A DNA stretch of 55,351 nucleotides from a virus. Shown piece after piece: positions 25,376-34,900 of the stretch. The stretch is taken from positions 1-55,351 of the IMG/VR virus record IMGVR_UViG_3300044846_001270. One strand, written 5' to 3'. Both the position numbers and the translations under genes were made by a program. The number at the start of each line of letters is the position of its first letter. The stretch's first letter is position 1. The notes beneath the pieces are model-generated. The model was not told the DNA's origin. It did not search any database and saw only the letters and a program-made list of their open reading frames with translations.

Positions 25376-28300
25376 TTAAGTTAGCAGTCTAAGAAGTCTA
25401 TTCATTTTGCTTGAAATCTCGCTCTGACTGTATACGTCTCCGCCAGCCATAAAAGATTTTAAGTCTTTAGTTACTTCGCCAGCATCTTCTTTACCAATTT
25501 TGGCTTCAACTTTTTGTATCATATCTTTCATTAAATCAGCCAAGGCAGATGGGACATCACTAAAGCGAATCTTCTGGGACTGGTTTTCGAAAGGTAAAGG
25601 TAGGTTTGAAATTGTCTCTGCCAAAGCAGTAGCGCCAGTACGAACATTTGTTAAGGCTGTACTGTCCAAAGCACCTGTATCTATACGATTAACAGTGTCA
25701 ATCACATCCCGAGCGCCCTGAGCAGCGCGGGCATAGTTACCAACATTGTCAAGGTTTTCTACCTCACCAATACGCTTAGAAAGCGCATCAAGTGATGCAA
25801 CTCCTGAGTCCTTCTTCAAACGGGCTAAAACTAAGCGAAACTTGCCTCGAGCATCTCTAGGCTGAGTTTGGGCAGTGTATTTACCTTCAGACTGAGGAGC
25901 CTCGTTAGAGGCTGGTACTTTTGGGTCAACACCACCTGTGGCTTCCACAGTTGCGTCGGCTTGCATAATATCTGCAGCAGCAGTCAAAGAATTAGTAGAG
26001 ATTTTGCTTCTCATATCTGCTAGAGAGATTGAAAGTTCCATTCTGCTTGCAGAAAGGTTTTTCCACTCATCTGGGACAAGGTCTGGTTTACCAAGAGCCT
26101 TAGCACGCTTAGTGATGTGACGACGAACTTTAGCGCGGTCAGATGGCTTAGAGCGACCATATGCTCTAACTGCTTTGCGCAAGTCAGATACGTTGCGGAT
26201 TGGGTAAGAGCCATTTGGCAGTGCTTCACCTGATTCAGCCAACTTCTCGCGGATGGCTTCAGACGGACCAGCAGCAACTAAACCTTGCTCTTCAAGTGCT
26301 GAAAAAACTGTTTCAAAATTTATTTCTACAGGCTCATTTTCAGTCATTAGTAGTTCTACTTCACTAAGCGAAGAAGATAACTGCCATTGCCACTTCTGAT
26401 GCATGTCAATTCGACCAGCAATAAAGTCAGCAACACCCTGCTCATTTGCAGCCTCAAGCATTTGGAACATAGCCTTAAGTTCATCAATTACTACTTCATT
26501 TGCAAGAAGCAAGTCTGCAGCGAGTGCCCGTGGGCTTCCGCCTGACAATTCAGAACCTGAAAGGCTAGACATATGTGCGTAGTCCGCTATAGAAATCTTA
26601 GGGAATCCTCCGAGTTTGCGGATATTTTCTCCCATAGGGTCTATTGAACTGTAGACATCTTCGTAGATTTCTTGGAATAGTTCGTGGTACTGAGCAAAGT
26701 CCGCACCAACTACATTCCAGTGATAACCATGAGCACGGAAATATAGATTTACTACATCTGCCATTAAAGAGTGTAGAGAACTTAAGTAAAGAGGCTCTAT
26801 GTCTCCTGCTCCACCTGCCGTGATACCAGACTCATTAATGAATTCTTCTTTAAGTGATGCAAAACGACTCTTTGCAATTTCTGCATATTGATTAAGCAAT
26901 TCTGGGTCATCTTTTAGTCTCGCTAGGTAGTTTGCACCAGCAGCAACAAGAGCCATTACTTCGCCAGACGCTACGCGAGCGCGTGCAATTGGGAAACCTG
27001 GAACATTTACTTGGCAAACAGCAACAAGTTCAAGAGCGCCTTGAATTGGTCGCCAGTCACCTGATGGAGCAGAAGCGCGAATAGCGCGAACTTGGTGAGG
27101 AGTTACCTCTGGGCGAAGTGAGCCAGAGACCCAGATTCCAAATGAATCTTCGCCAGCGTGGACATCGGCAAATGCTGAAGCGGTATCGTCATAATGCTTT
27201 GCAGCAGACTTAGCCGATGCTTCTAGTGGAGCGTGTCCACCAGCAAGAGTTAGTTGACCTACTGGAACATCTGCGCCTTCTTCAGTACGGCAAACACCTG
27301 TATGGAAGTAGGAGTATCCGCTCTTTGAGCGAGGAGGCTTTGTTCCAAAACTAAGACCAATATGGTCTACATGCCAAGCAGCAATATGACCAAACACGCG
27401 ACCGTCGTCAGTTACTGTAAGAGGTGTTGGACCAGTCAACTTAGGGTTTTCAAACCATGACTTAGGCGGGGTCATAGGGATGGAAGCAACTACAGCAGCA
27501 CAAGCCACCAAAGCGCTCTCGCTAGAAACAGGCTTCTTAACCTGCATACCGATTGAACTCACAGGTTCCTCCTGTACATCGACGATTTCGTCAGTTAATA
27601 GTATTCTACACTCTTGAAAGGCTGGCTTAGGAACTAAAGTAACGCCCATGATGCGTCCCTTAGTAATTTTTATTTTTCCTGTGCCCATTTTCTTATTTTC
27701 TTCAGAGGATGTTTCTTCCTCTGCGTCTGCTTCAAATCTATCTAAATCTGCAGATATTCCACGAATGAAACCACCGCGAACTAGACGCTCTGCTTCACGA
27801 CCGTACTCACCTGAATCAAATACGCCATAGGCATTTCCAACACCATCAGCAGTACGTTCCATTTTGTCGATACGACCAACAACTACAGAACCGTCATGCC
27901 CTTGAGCAGTTTTAATCTGCCACATCAATGGAAGCGGAAGTTGACGCATGGTAACAGCACCTATAGAGAAACTCCGACCATCACCTGACTCTGCTCCTTC
28001 AGGTAGAACAACAGGAATAAAAAACTCTGCTCCAGATGTTGCAGGGGCTTGGAATCCACCAGAAGCAACAAGAACTCTATTCTTTATCTCTTCTGCCTGA
28101 GCCGATAGTTCTGCGTTCGAAATAATCTCCGCACTAGAGCGAATGTAATCATCACTGTAGGTATTGAAAGCGCCCTTACGACCATACATTTGACGATGAG
28201 CCTTGTCGCCAGTCCAAAGACCAGTCATTTCTTTGTGACGAAGTGCGCAGTAGCCCTTGGCACGAGGACCCATGTATTTGGATAGTTGACGTACACAGCG

Positions 28301-30505
28301 AGTCCAATCTCCGCCAGTTCCCCAACGAATCTTTGCACCACCCTCACCAACAGTCCAATAACGACGTAGTGTCTCAGCGTTGCCACGGTTACGGTCCGCG
28401 CCACCTGCAGCAATAATTGCTAGAAGGTCACCAGTTGGACCCCAAAGAACAGACAATTGAGAATTAATCTCTTCTTGTTTTTGTAGTTCTTCTTGCTTCT
28501 CCATGCCATTTTTCTCCATCTGAACCATGACATCAGAGAGTGTTTCATCATCTAAAACAACTACAGGAGGTGGAGTAGGGCTGTTTAGGTCAGTTAAAAT
28601 TGCTTCGTCTTTAACCCATTTACCTTCGTGACGCTTGAAGAGAGTAGGAGTTGTTGACTTATTGTCAGCAGGAATAAGAGCAACTAAATTCATTACAGCC
28701 TGGGGGTCATCCTGAGCAACAATTGCCATATAAATTGCTGGAATATCTGAATTTTCCGGGGTCAGAGCAGTCAAATCTGCAGCAGCAGTGATACTTTCGT
28801 AGACTGAAGTGTAGTTCTTAGTCGTTGTGACAATTCCATTTTTCATAGAGACATTTTTAGTCCACTTACCTGAGCCACTACCAGAACCGCCACTACGAGA
28901 AGGACCTCTGTATCCTACAGATTTAGCACTTTCTTGTGATTCAATATCGTCAGTTCGTACTGGGTTATACCAAGAACGATTAGGGTAGGTTTTATTTGAA
29001 CCCTTACCATATACAGTATCCAACCAACGACGTAAGTATGGGTCGTTGTAAGCATTTGGAGCCAACTCATCGTCAGCCTGTGTATTAACTTTAACTTTAG
29101 GAATTTCTTGTCTATTTGCTTCATAAGATGCGCGCTGGTCTGAGACCCATGAGCCCCAGTCGTTAAGCATTATCTGCATACTGTCTGCAGTCAGAGGTGG
29201 AAGACGGTTAGGTAGTCCAGCAAGTTTAGGGTTTGTTGACTGACGAGGCTCTCCAAGAATTCCTGAAACATCTAGCGGTTGACCATAACGAGGTGGCGGA
29301 ACTGCTGCAGGTGCTTGTTCTGCTGGTCTAGTGTCGCTAACAGCAACATCGGCAGTATTTCCGTTATCAAACTCGATGGTAGCCGTACCGCCACTTACCG
29401 CTCTGATAGTTCCTGTAGCCTGTGGGTTGTTTGCAACAGTTACTCGTCCGCCCATTTTTGCAAATTTGCCAGAAGCATCTCGTACTTGGCTTTCCACATT
29501 TTCTGCACGCTCGTCAGAAGTATAGTTTCCGTCAGCGTCAGATGCCTCAGCAAATGTAAGAGAATCTATGTAGCCCCAGTCGATGTCTGCAGATGCTGCT
29601 AATACCATTTCAGTTTCTGTAATATCGATGTTTTGGATGCCAGTAGCCAAAAATGGACTGGAATCTAAAAGAGCAGAAGCAACAAGAGCAGCCTCTTGGT
29701 CTACAGGGAAGTGATAGAAAAACTTTCCATCTACGTCAAAATCTAGGACAGAATCTATGTCTTGGAAAGATTTACAAGTCTCTCCTAAATTAAACCAAGA
29801 ACCGTTATCCCAAACTTCAACTGAGTTGTCTTGGTGAACTGCATATAAGCGGTCAATGCCAGAGCCATTACCTTGAACTCTAATAGCAAAATCTACATTA
29901 GTAGAGTTTGAAAAATATGAAACATCAATGTTGTCTACTTTTTTATATATTGATGCAGTTACAGCCTTTTTGTTTTCGCGCTCTACAATTGCTGAAGCCC
30001 AACTCTTAGCAGAGTCACCACCCCAAAGTGCCCAAGCAATACGACCATTAGATGGGTAACCATCTTCTGCTGGTTTGTATCCCTTACCTCTTTTATCTAC
30101 CTCATGGCGAGGAAAGTATTTTGCAATGTGACGAACCTTGCGAATACCGATTTGTCCGCCTTTTGCAAGGGTACGAGCAGTGTTAAGACCTACAGGAGTT
30201 CCACCGCGTCCTTCTTCTTTGCGCCACTCAAGTGCACGCTTGGCTTCTGACTGTACAGACTTTGGAATGGTGTACATGCGGTCGCTATCTGCAAAAACTT
30301 TAATGTCTAAATCAACTGCATATCCCGTAGCAATCTCATAGGAAGTGGTTGAGGGTTCTTCCCCATGTTCGTTCCAAGAAACTGAAGCAAGTACTGAAGC
30401 AATATTATCTACGGGGCTAACCTCGTTGGTGTCTTCGTTTACAATGACAGATACATTGTCGGATGTCAGGAGAACATCACTACCGTTGCGACCGACAAAT
30501 TGCAT
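25376..30505 (-). CDS. Prohead protease polyprotein with embedded Dps/ferritin-like domain
   Basis: This 1709-residue protein has several modules. Residues 70-175 hold a phage domain with GYPSNGRIAWALWGGDSAKS. Around 350 is RDASGKFAKMG. Residues 690-790 hold another module (RYWTVGEGGAKIRWGTGGDW, then RAKGYCALRHKEMTGLW). Residues 830-1010 form the HK97-type maturation protease, with candidate catalytic His870 (TAQGHDGSVVVGRI) and Ser918 (FIRGISADLD). Residues 1240-1390 are a Dps-like four-helix domain with ferroxidase-type H1262, H1274, D1289, E1293. A DUF6582-like segment (DLRKAVRAYGRSKPSDRAKV) and a C-terminal module starting RDARGKFRLV and ending SEISSKMNRLLRLL follow. The start has GGAGACGAAAAC. 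It would cleave scaffold from capsid; whether it is itself cut into parts is unknown. Confidence 0.85.
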   Translation of the reverse strand: MQFVGRNGSDVLLTSDNVSVIVNEDTNEVSPVDNIASVLASVSWNEHGEEPSTTSYEIATGYAVDLDIKVFADSDRMYTIPKSVQSEAKRALEWRKEEGRGGTPVGLNTARTLAKGGQIGIRKVRHIAKYFPRHEVDKRGKGYKPAEDGYPSNGRIAWALWGGDSAKSWASAIVERENKKAVTASIYKKVDNIDVSYFSNSTNVDFAIRVQGNGSGIDRLYAVHQDNSVEVWDNGSWFNLGETCKSFQDIDSVLDFDVDGKFFYHFPVDQEAALVASALLDSSPFLATGIQNIDITETEMVLAASADIDWGYIDSLTFAEASDADGNYTSDERAENVESQVRDASGKFAKMGGRVTVANNPQATGTIRAVSGGTATIEFDNGNTADVAVSDTRPAEQAPAAVPPPRYGQPLDVSGILGEPRQSTNPKLAGLPNRLPPLTADSMQIMLNDWGSWVSDQRASYEANRQEIPKVKVNTQADDELAPNAYNDPYLRRWLDTVYGKGSNKTYPNRSWYNPVRTDDIESQESAKSVGYRGPSRSGGSGSGSGKWTKNVSMKNGIVTTTKNYTSVYESITAAADLTALTPENSDIPAIYMAIVAQDDPQAVMNLVALIPADNKSTTPTLFKRHEGKWVKDEAILTDLNSPTPPPVVVLDDETLSDVMVQMEKNGMEKQEELQKQEEINSQLSVLWGPTGDLLAIIAAGGADRNRGNAETLRRYWTVGEGGAKIRWGTGGDWTRCVRQLSKYMGPRAKGYCALRHKEMTGLWTGDKAHRQMYGRKGAFNTYSDDYIRSSAEIISNAELSAQAEEIKNRVLVASGGFQAPATSGAEFFIPVVLPEGAESGDGRSFSIGAVTMRQLPLPLMWQIKTAQGHDGSVVVGRIDKMERTADGVGNAYGVFDSGEYGREAERLVRGGFIRGISADLDRFEADAEEETSSEENKKMGTGKIKITKGRIMGVTLVPKPAFQECRILLTDEIVDVQEEPVSSIGMQVKKPVSSESALVACAAVVASIPMTPPKSWFENPKLTGPTPLTVTDDGRVFGHIAAWHVDHIGLSFGTKPPRSKSGYSYFHTGVCRTEEGADVPVGQLTLAGGHAPLEASAKSAAKHYDDTASAFADVHAGEDSFGIWVSGSLRPEVTPHQVRAIRASAPSGDWRPIQGALELVAVCQVNVPGFPIARARVASGEVMALVAAGANYLARLKDDPELLNQYAEIAKSRFASLKEEFINESGITAGGAGDIEPLYLSSLHSLMADVVNLYFRAHGYHWNVVGADFAQYHELFQEIYEDVYSSIDPMGENIRKLGGFPKISIADYAHMSSLSGSELSGGSPRALAADLLLANEVVIDELKAMFQMLEAANEQGVADFIAGRIDMHQKWQWQLSSSLSEVELLMTENEPVEINFETVFSALEEQGLVAAGPSEAIREKLAESGEALPNGSYPIRNVSDLRKAVRAYGRSKPSDRAKVRRHITKRAKALGKPDLVPDEWKNLSASRMELSISLADMRSKISTNSLTAAADIMQADATVEATGGVDPKVPASNEAPQSEGKYTAQTQPRDARGKFRLVLARLKKDSGVASLDALSKRIGEVENLDNVGNYARAAQGARDVIDTVNRIDTGALDSTALTNVRTGATALAETISNLPLPFENQSQKIRFSDVPSALADLMKDMIQKVEAKIGKEDAGEVTKDLKSFMAGGDVYSQSEISSKMNRLLRLLT

Positions 30506-30586
30506 GTTTTCGTCTCCAGATTCTAGACAGATATACTAATAATAACAAAAGAACAGAATGGTTATTTTGTTAAATTACTCGAATTA

Positions 30587-31285
30587 CTACTTTTCTTCGG
30601 TTACTGGTCCGCCAGCGACCCATGCATCACAGGTACGGGAAGAAGCGCACTTAAAATCAAATGCCTCGCAGTAGCCAAGTTCTCCAGCGTTAATAACGCC
30701 CCAAGCGTCGTTTCCTTGCTCGTTACCTAAGCCAGACTCGATGCAGTCAAGCATTCTAGGTGTCTTAATAAATACTGCGCAGTTTCCGCAAGTAGAAGAC
30801 TTTGCCTCTTCAATATCCGTAGACCAGCGCTCAGCCTTTTTTTGCCAAAACTCGTTGTTTGGGCGAGCAGGGTTTAGTGGACCGTAGGCAGCAACCTTTA
30901 TTGCGTTTTCACGGTTCTGTAGGTTTAGACCGATATCTTGAGTTGCAGGTGGACAAGACCCGTTAGCAGCAGCAGTTATAGTTTCAGGACCAAACTCAAA
31001 TTCTGGAGCAACACCATAATCTTCTTGAACTGACTTTTGTTCTATACTCTGACCAACAGTGCCTGTAATAAGGTCAAATTCGTCAATAAAGTTTGGATTA
31101 ACAAAAACAATGTTTGCCCCAGAACCAATTGGAGATGTTTGACTAGTCAAAGGCAACCATTCGTTACGGATGCGTGAAAACGAACCCTCATTTGATTTAT
31201 AAATAAGACCAGTTAAACGACCTTTTATATCAAAAGTTGCATACAAGTCCTGAGGCTTATCAGGTTTTTCGGGGGTAAATGCCAT
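30587..31285 (-). CDS. Structural/accessory protein with Cys-rich (HiPIP-like) motif
   Basis: A 232-residue protein whose C-terminal half contains C-x2-C-x11-C followed by three more Cys (STCGNCAVFIKTPRMLDC, later GYCEAF, KCASSRTC). The same C-x2-C-x11-C spacing occurs in the gene upstream of the giant protein. The arrangement is reminiscent of high-potential iron-sulfur-type or zinc-binding phage proteins; the segment AYGPLNPARPNNEFWQKKAE occurs in similar phage proteins. The start is in TAATG overlap with the preceding gene. It may bind an Fe-S cluster or zinc and act in the head. The function is not known. Confidence 0.6.
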   Translation of the reverse strand: MAFTPEKPDKPQDLYATFDIKGRLTGLIYKSNEGSFSRIRNEWLPLTSQTSPIGSGANIVFVNPNFIDEFDLITGTVGQSIEQKSVQEDYGVAPEFEFGPETITAAANGSCPPATQDIGLNLQNRENAIKVAAYGPLNPARPNNEFWQKKAERWSTDIEEAKSSTCGNCAVFIKTPRMLDCIESGLGNEQGNDAWGVINAGELGYCEAFDFKCASSRTCDAWVAGGPVTEEK

Positions 31286-31896
31286 TAGTCTTTTTCCTTT
31301 GTCTCTGGTTCTTCGTAATTATATTTAGTGTTGTACCGATTAAGCACTAAACCTTTAGAGAAGTCTAATCCCTCAGTTTGACCAGCAAGCCAAGGCTCTA
31401 GCCAAGGATTTAAGTCGCGAGTTCCAGCAGCGTCAATCATGGAAAAAATAAAAGCCTTTTCTGCATCCTCCGAAATTGTGTCAGATTCCCCAATTGAGTA
31501 AGCATGAAAGTCTGGGTCCTCCAGCATTATATCTGCAGCAATATTCATTTTTTGCTCTGATAGACGTAAACCACTGACACCTGAAGGCTCTTTTAAAACT
31601 TTCTGCTCTTGATTTACTGCATCTTTTACTGCCTTATACGGCTTTTCAGGCTGTACTTCTGAAGCAACATAGGAGTTAAGGTTAAATAAAGCAATGTTAA
31701 GCCAACCATTTGCAGTTGTTGGTTTTACACCGCCACGCGCTTCAATGATTCTATTAACTCTGTCAGCCCCATCAAAAGACTCTTGACCTTCAGGAAAGAC
31801 ATATCTAACAGAAGTGTCTGAGGCAACAATAGAGAAACTATGCTTTCCATCTCCATAGATAGAGTCACTCAGCCGTACTACTTTAATATTTGCCAC
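31285..31896 (-). CDS. Unknown late protein (203 aa)
   Basis: The frame begins at a GTG with AGGAATGACATCAA upstream, just after the giant protein stop, and ends overlapping the next ATG (TAATG). The product has a beta N-terminus (SFSIVASDTSVRYVFPEG) and a helical middle and C-terminus (NIAADIMLEDPDFHAYSIGE, AFIFSMIDAAGTRDLNPWLE). No known motif was recognised. The tight coupling with the giant gene and the Cys-motif gene suggests the three act together in head assembly or DNA packaging/ejection. Confidence 0.7.
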   Translation of the reverse strand: MANIKVVRLSDSIYGDGKHSFSIVASDTSVRYVFPEGQESFDGADRVNRIIEARGGVKPTTANGWLNIALFNLNSYVASEVQPEKPYKAVKDAVNQEQKVLKEPSGVSGLRLSEQKMNIAADIMLEDPDFHAYSIGESDTISEDAEKAFIFSMIDAAGTRDLNPWLEPWLAGQTEGLDFSKGLVLNRYNTKYNYEEPETKEKD

Positions 31897-31908
31897 TTGA
31901 TGTCATTC

Positions 31909-34900
31909 CTATCCGTAAATATCTGACCAGTTGTCAGTGGTGTAATTTAGTATCTCACTGGCTCTGTCAGAAATCATATCTAACACATCCTGTGGCATAT
32001 ATCCACTACTGTATCTGCTTTTTAGTTCTTGTAAAGCCTGTGCAATTCTTTTATCCATTAACATCTTGAATGTTACAGGACCCACTCTATCAAATATTTG
32101 CTTTCCAAGGTCATTACTTACTCCAAGACTTGTAGTTAGATAGTCGTAAGGACTTTGGTATCCATTACTAGTCTGTTCTATAGCAGTGCGAATAGCAACA
32201 GCATCAGCATGGTCAAACGGTATTGGAATCCATGCTTCAGCCACATTTTCGTGGACTGGAGTGTTGGGAACATCGTTTCCACGTACCATCATAACATTAT
32301 TTGACCCGCGGTCATTATTCTGGATAATAGCATCCATAGCCAATATACCAAGAGCATTGTTAATGCTAACGTGACTAGCAACATCTACAGCATTTACATC
32401 AAATATTCCTGATTCAGACATGCGGACTAGATGAGGAGTGTCAAGTTCTGGGCTACTATTTGCACCAACAACAAGTTCGTCACTGTTGATAGAAGGGATA
32501 CTTAGGTTAGTCCCAAGTTCACTGGTGATTATTCTGGTGCTGTTTGCATCTCCTTGACGGTCAACAACTGGAAGACCAACAATACCAAGAGCGCGACCAA
32601 CAATATTAGATGCTATTTCGGACTGGACGTTGGTCTCTGTTGATACATTTTTTACAAAGAAACGCTCTTCAGTTTTGGTGCTTTGTACCAACCAGATATC
32701 ACTTGCACCAGCGTAAGCACCTGAAATTGTAGGTCCATCCTCTGGGCTAGTTGTATTCTGTTGAACCAACTTTGTAATGGTGAATGGTAGAATCTCACCA
32801 GTTTCTTGGTTAGTAACATTTTTTGTTTCTCCAGGAGTCATGCTCGTATCAAATACTTCACTAGGAAGATTCTTTACAGTCTCTCCAGCCTCACTTAACT
32901 TTGTGCGGTTAGGCTCGAATGACAACCTATCTCTTTGAAGAGCATCAAGCATAGAAACAAAGTCAGCCTTAATTGAAGCATCCTTAGCCTTATCACTAGG
33001 GCTGTCTCCGTTAGTAAATACTGGGTCATTGCCATCAGCAAGAATAGTAGCAAGATACTTACCAAGTGCAGCCTTGGCAGGAGGCGATAGTTGGGATACA
33101 GAACGCTTTCCTTCGTAGCCAGTAAGTTGCGTCAACTCATCTGCATAAGGTGCAAGAATCTCTCCAATACCGTCATAGGTACTACGAGTAGCAAAATGGC
33201 TTTTAATTTTCTCATTATTTTCAAATGCATTAGCGCCACTAGCAGCCAACTTATCAATAGCCTTTTTCATGTTTTCGTATGCGCTGTTCTGGACTCGCTC
33301 TGTAGATGTTGGTATTAGAGTTTTCTTTCCTGAGAACCCTGTATCCATCGAGTAAGCCTTACCAAACCAATGCTGTTCGTTAGCGCGTAGGTCTGGTGTC
33401 CAACCAATCATTGCCATTTCACGAGGAGTCGGGAATGTAGGAGCAAGTTCAGCATCTGATGTCATTGCTTGTCTTAGACCTTCCCAGTCTGAGACTCCAT
33501 AAGCGTCAAATGCTTGCTGAACAACTTTATCCATACTAGCCTTTGCTCTAGCATAGCCAGTACTACTACCGTAATAATCTACTCTTTCTCCACTAGTGTA
33601 GCCACGCTGTATGTAGTCATAACGCGATTTTAGTTGGTTGTACCCTACCCCAGCGCCATTCCAGTTAAATCCAGTGATAGCCCAGACGTAACCGCCAGTA
33701 GCAGACCCAGGATGGCTGAAGCCACCAGCCGCAGCAGATACCGTTATGGATTTAGCGCCATTTGCAATGTACCAGTTTTCAGCGTATTGATTGAATAGAG
33801 AAGAGAACCCTGAAGGTTTTGCTCCTTCAATAAACATGCTTGCATTGTAAACATTATCAAGTTTTCCATCTACAAATCTGAATTGCCTAGATGCACTGTA
33901 AGTTTTACCTGTTTCAGTACTCTTAATTCTTACACTTACATCCATGTTGCCAGTGCCAGATGAGTTAATACGTCCGCCAGCGCTAACGCCTTCAATAGTT
34001 AAATCGCCACCAAAGACGTTACCTACGCCCATGCCAAGTGCTACAGCCTTGTTTAGTTCTCTGCTGTCGCCACTTCTAATAAGTTCTATAACTCGGTCAA
34101 TTGATGGTCTAGAAACACCAGCGTGCGCAATCTGGGCAGCCTTTTCTGCTTCCCATCCTTGGTCTTGGAAGTGCTTTTGAGTAACAGGGTCACCGTTAGG
34201 TGTTACTACAAAGTTGTCATCTATCCTGTCAAAGTTAGGATTAGAGACTCCTGCCATAGAACCATCAAACTCTATTTGCTGAACAGGGGTAAGTAGATTC
34301 TTAGCAATATTGAGGAATCTTCTGTGTAGAGGGATAGGATTTGGAGCAAGTTGTAGGTTAAGTTCAGCCTCTAATATCTCTTCAGCCTTAGCATCAGCGC
34401 GGGCTCGTTTTGTAGCCAAACTTTCTTCACTATTTGTTGTAGCAAGTTCGTCTACTTTGGTCTTAACGCTCTCTAATACAGTATCAAGATTAGCATTTGA
34501 TGGAATTTCATAACTATCCATAGTTCCATCAGGAGAAACAACAGTAACAATAGCAGTATTCTCACCCTTAGGGTCGATGTTTACATCAACTCTATACTCA
34601 TTGACATATCCTGCTGGCTTATGAGTAAAGCCGTAGTCCCATGTTCCTTCAGAACCAGCAGAATCTACTCTAGCGCTCGCGCGGGAATTAGGTACGTAAT
34701 CTTTTAACTCTTGCTGGAGAGTTTGCATACGAGTACGCTGAGCCTGAACCCTAGCCATGTGATAACCATCAACAGCATTTCTAGAAGACAAATTTATTCT
34801 ATCTAGTGCTTCTTCTGTTCTTCTATAGCGTCCACTATTCTTAATAGTCCCATCGGTATTTAATGAAGAAAGAGTCCAACCACCTTGACTAGTATCTTGA

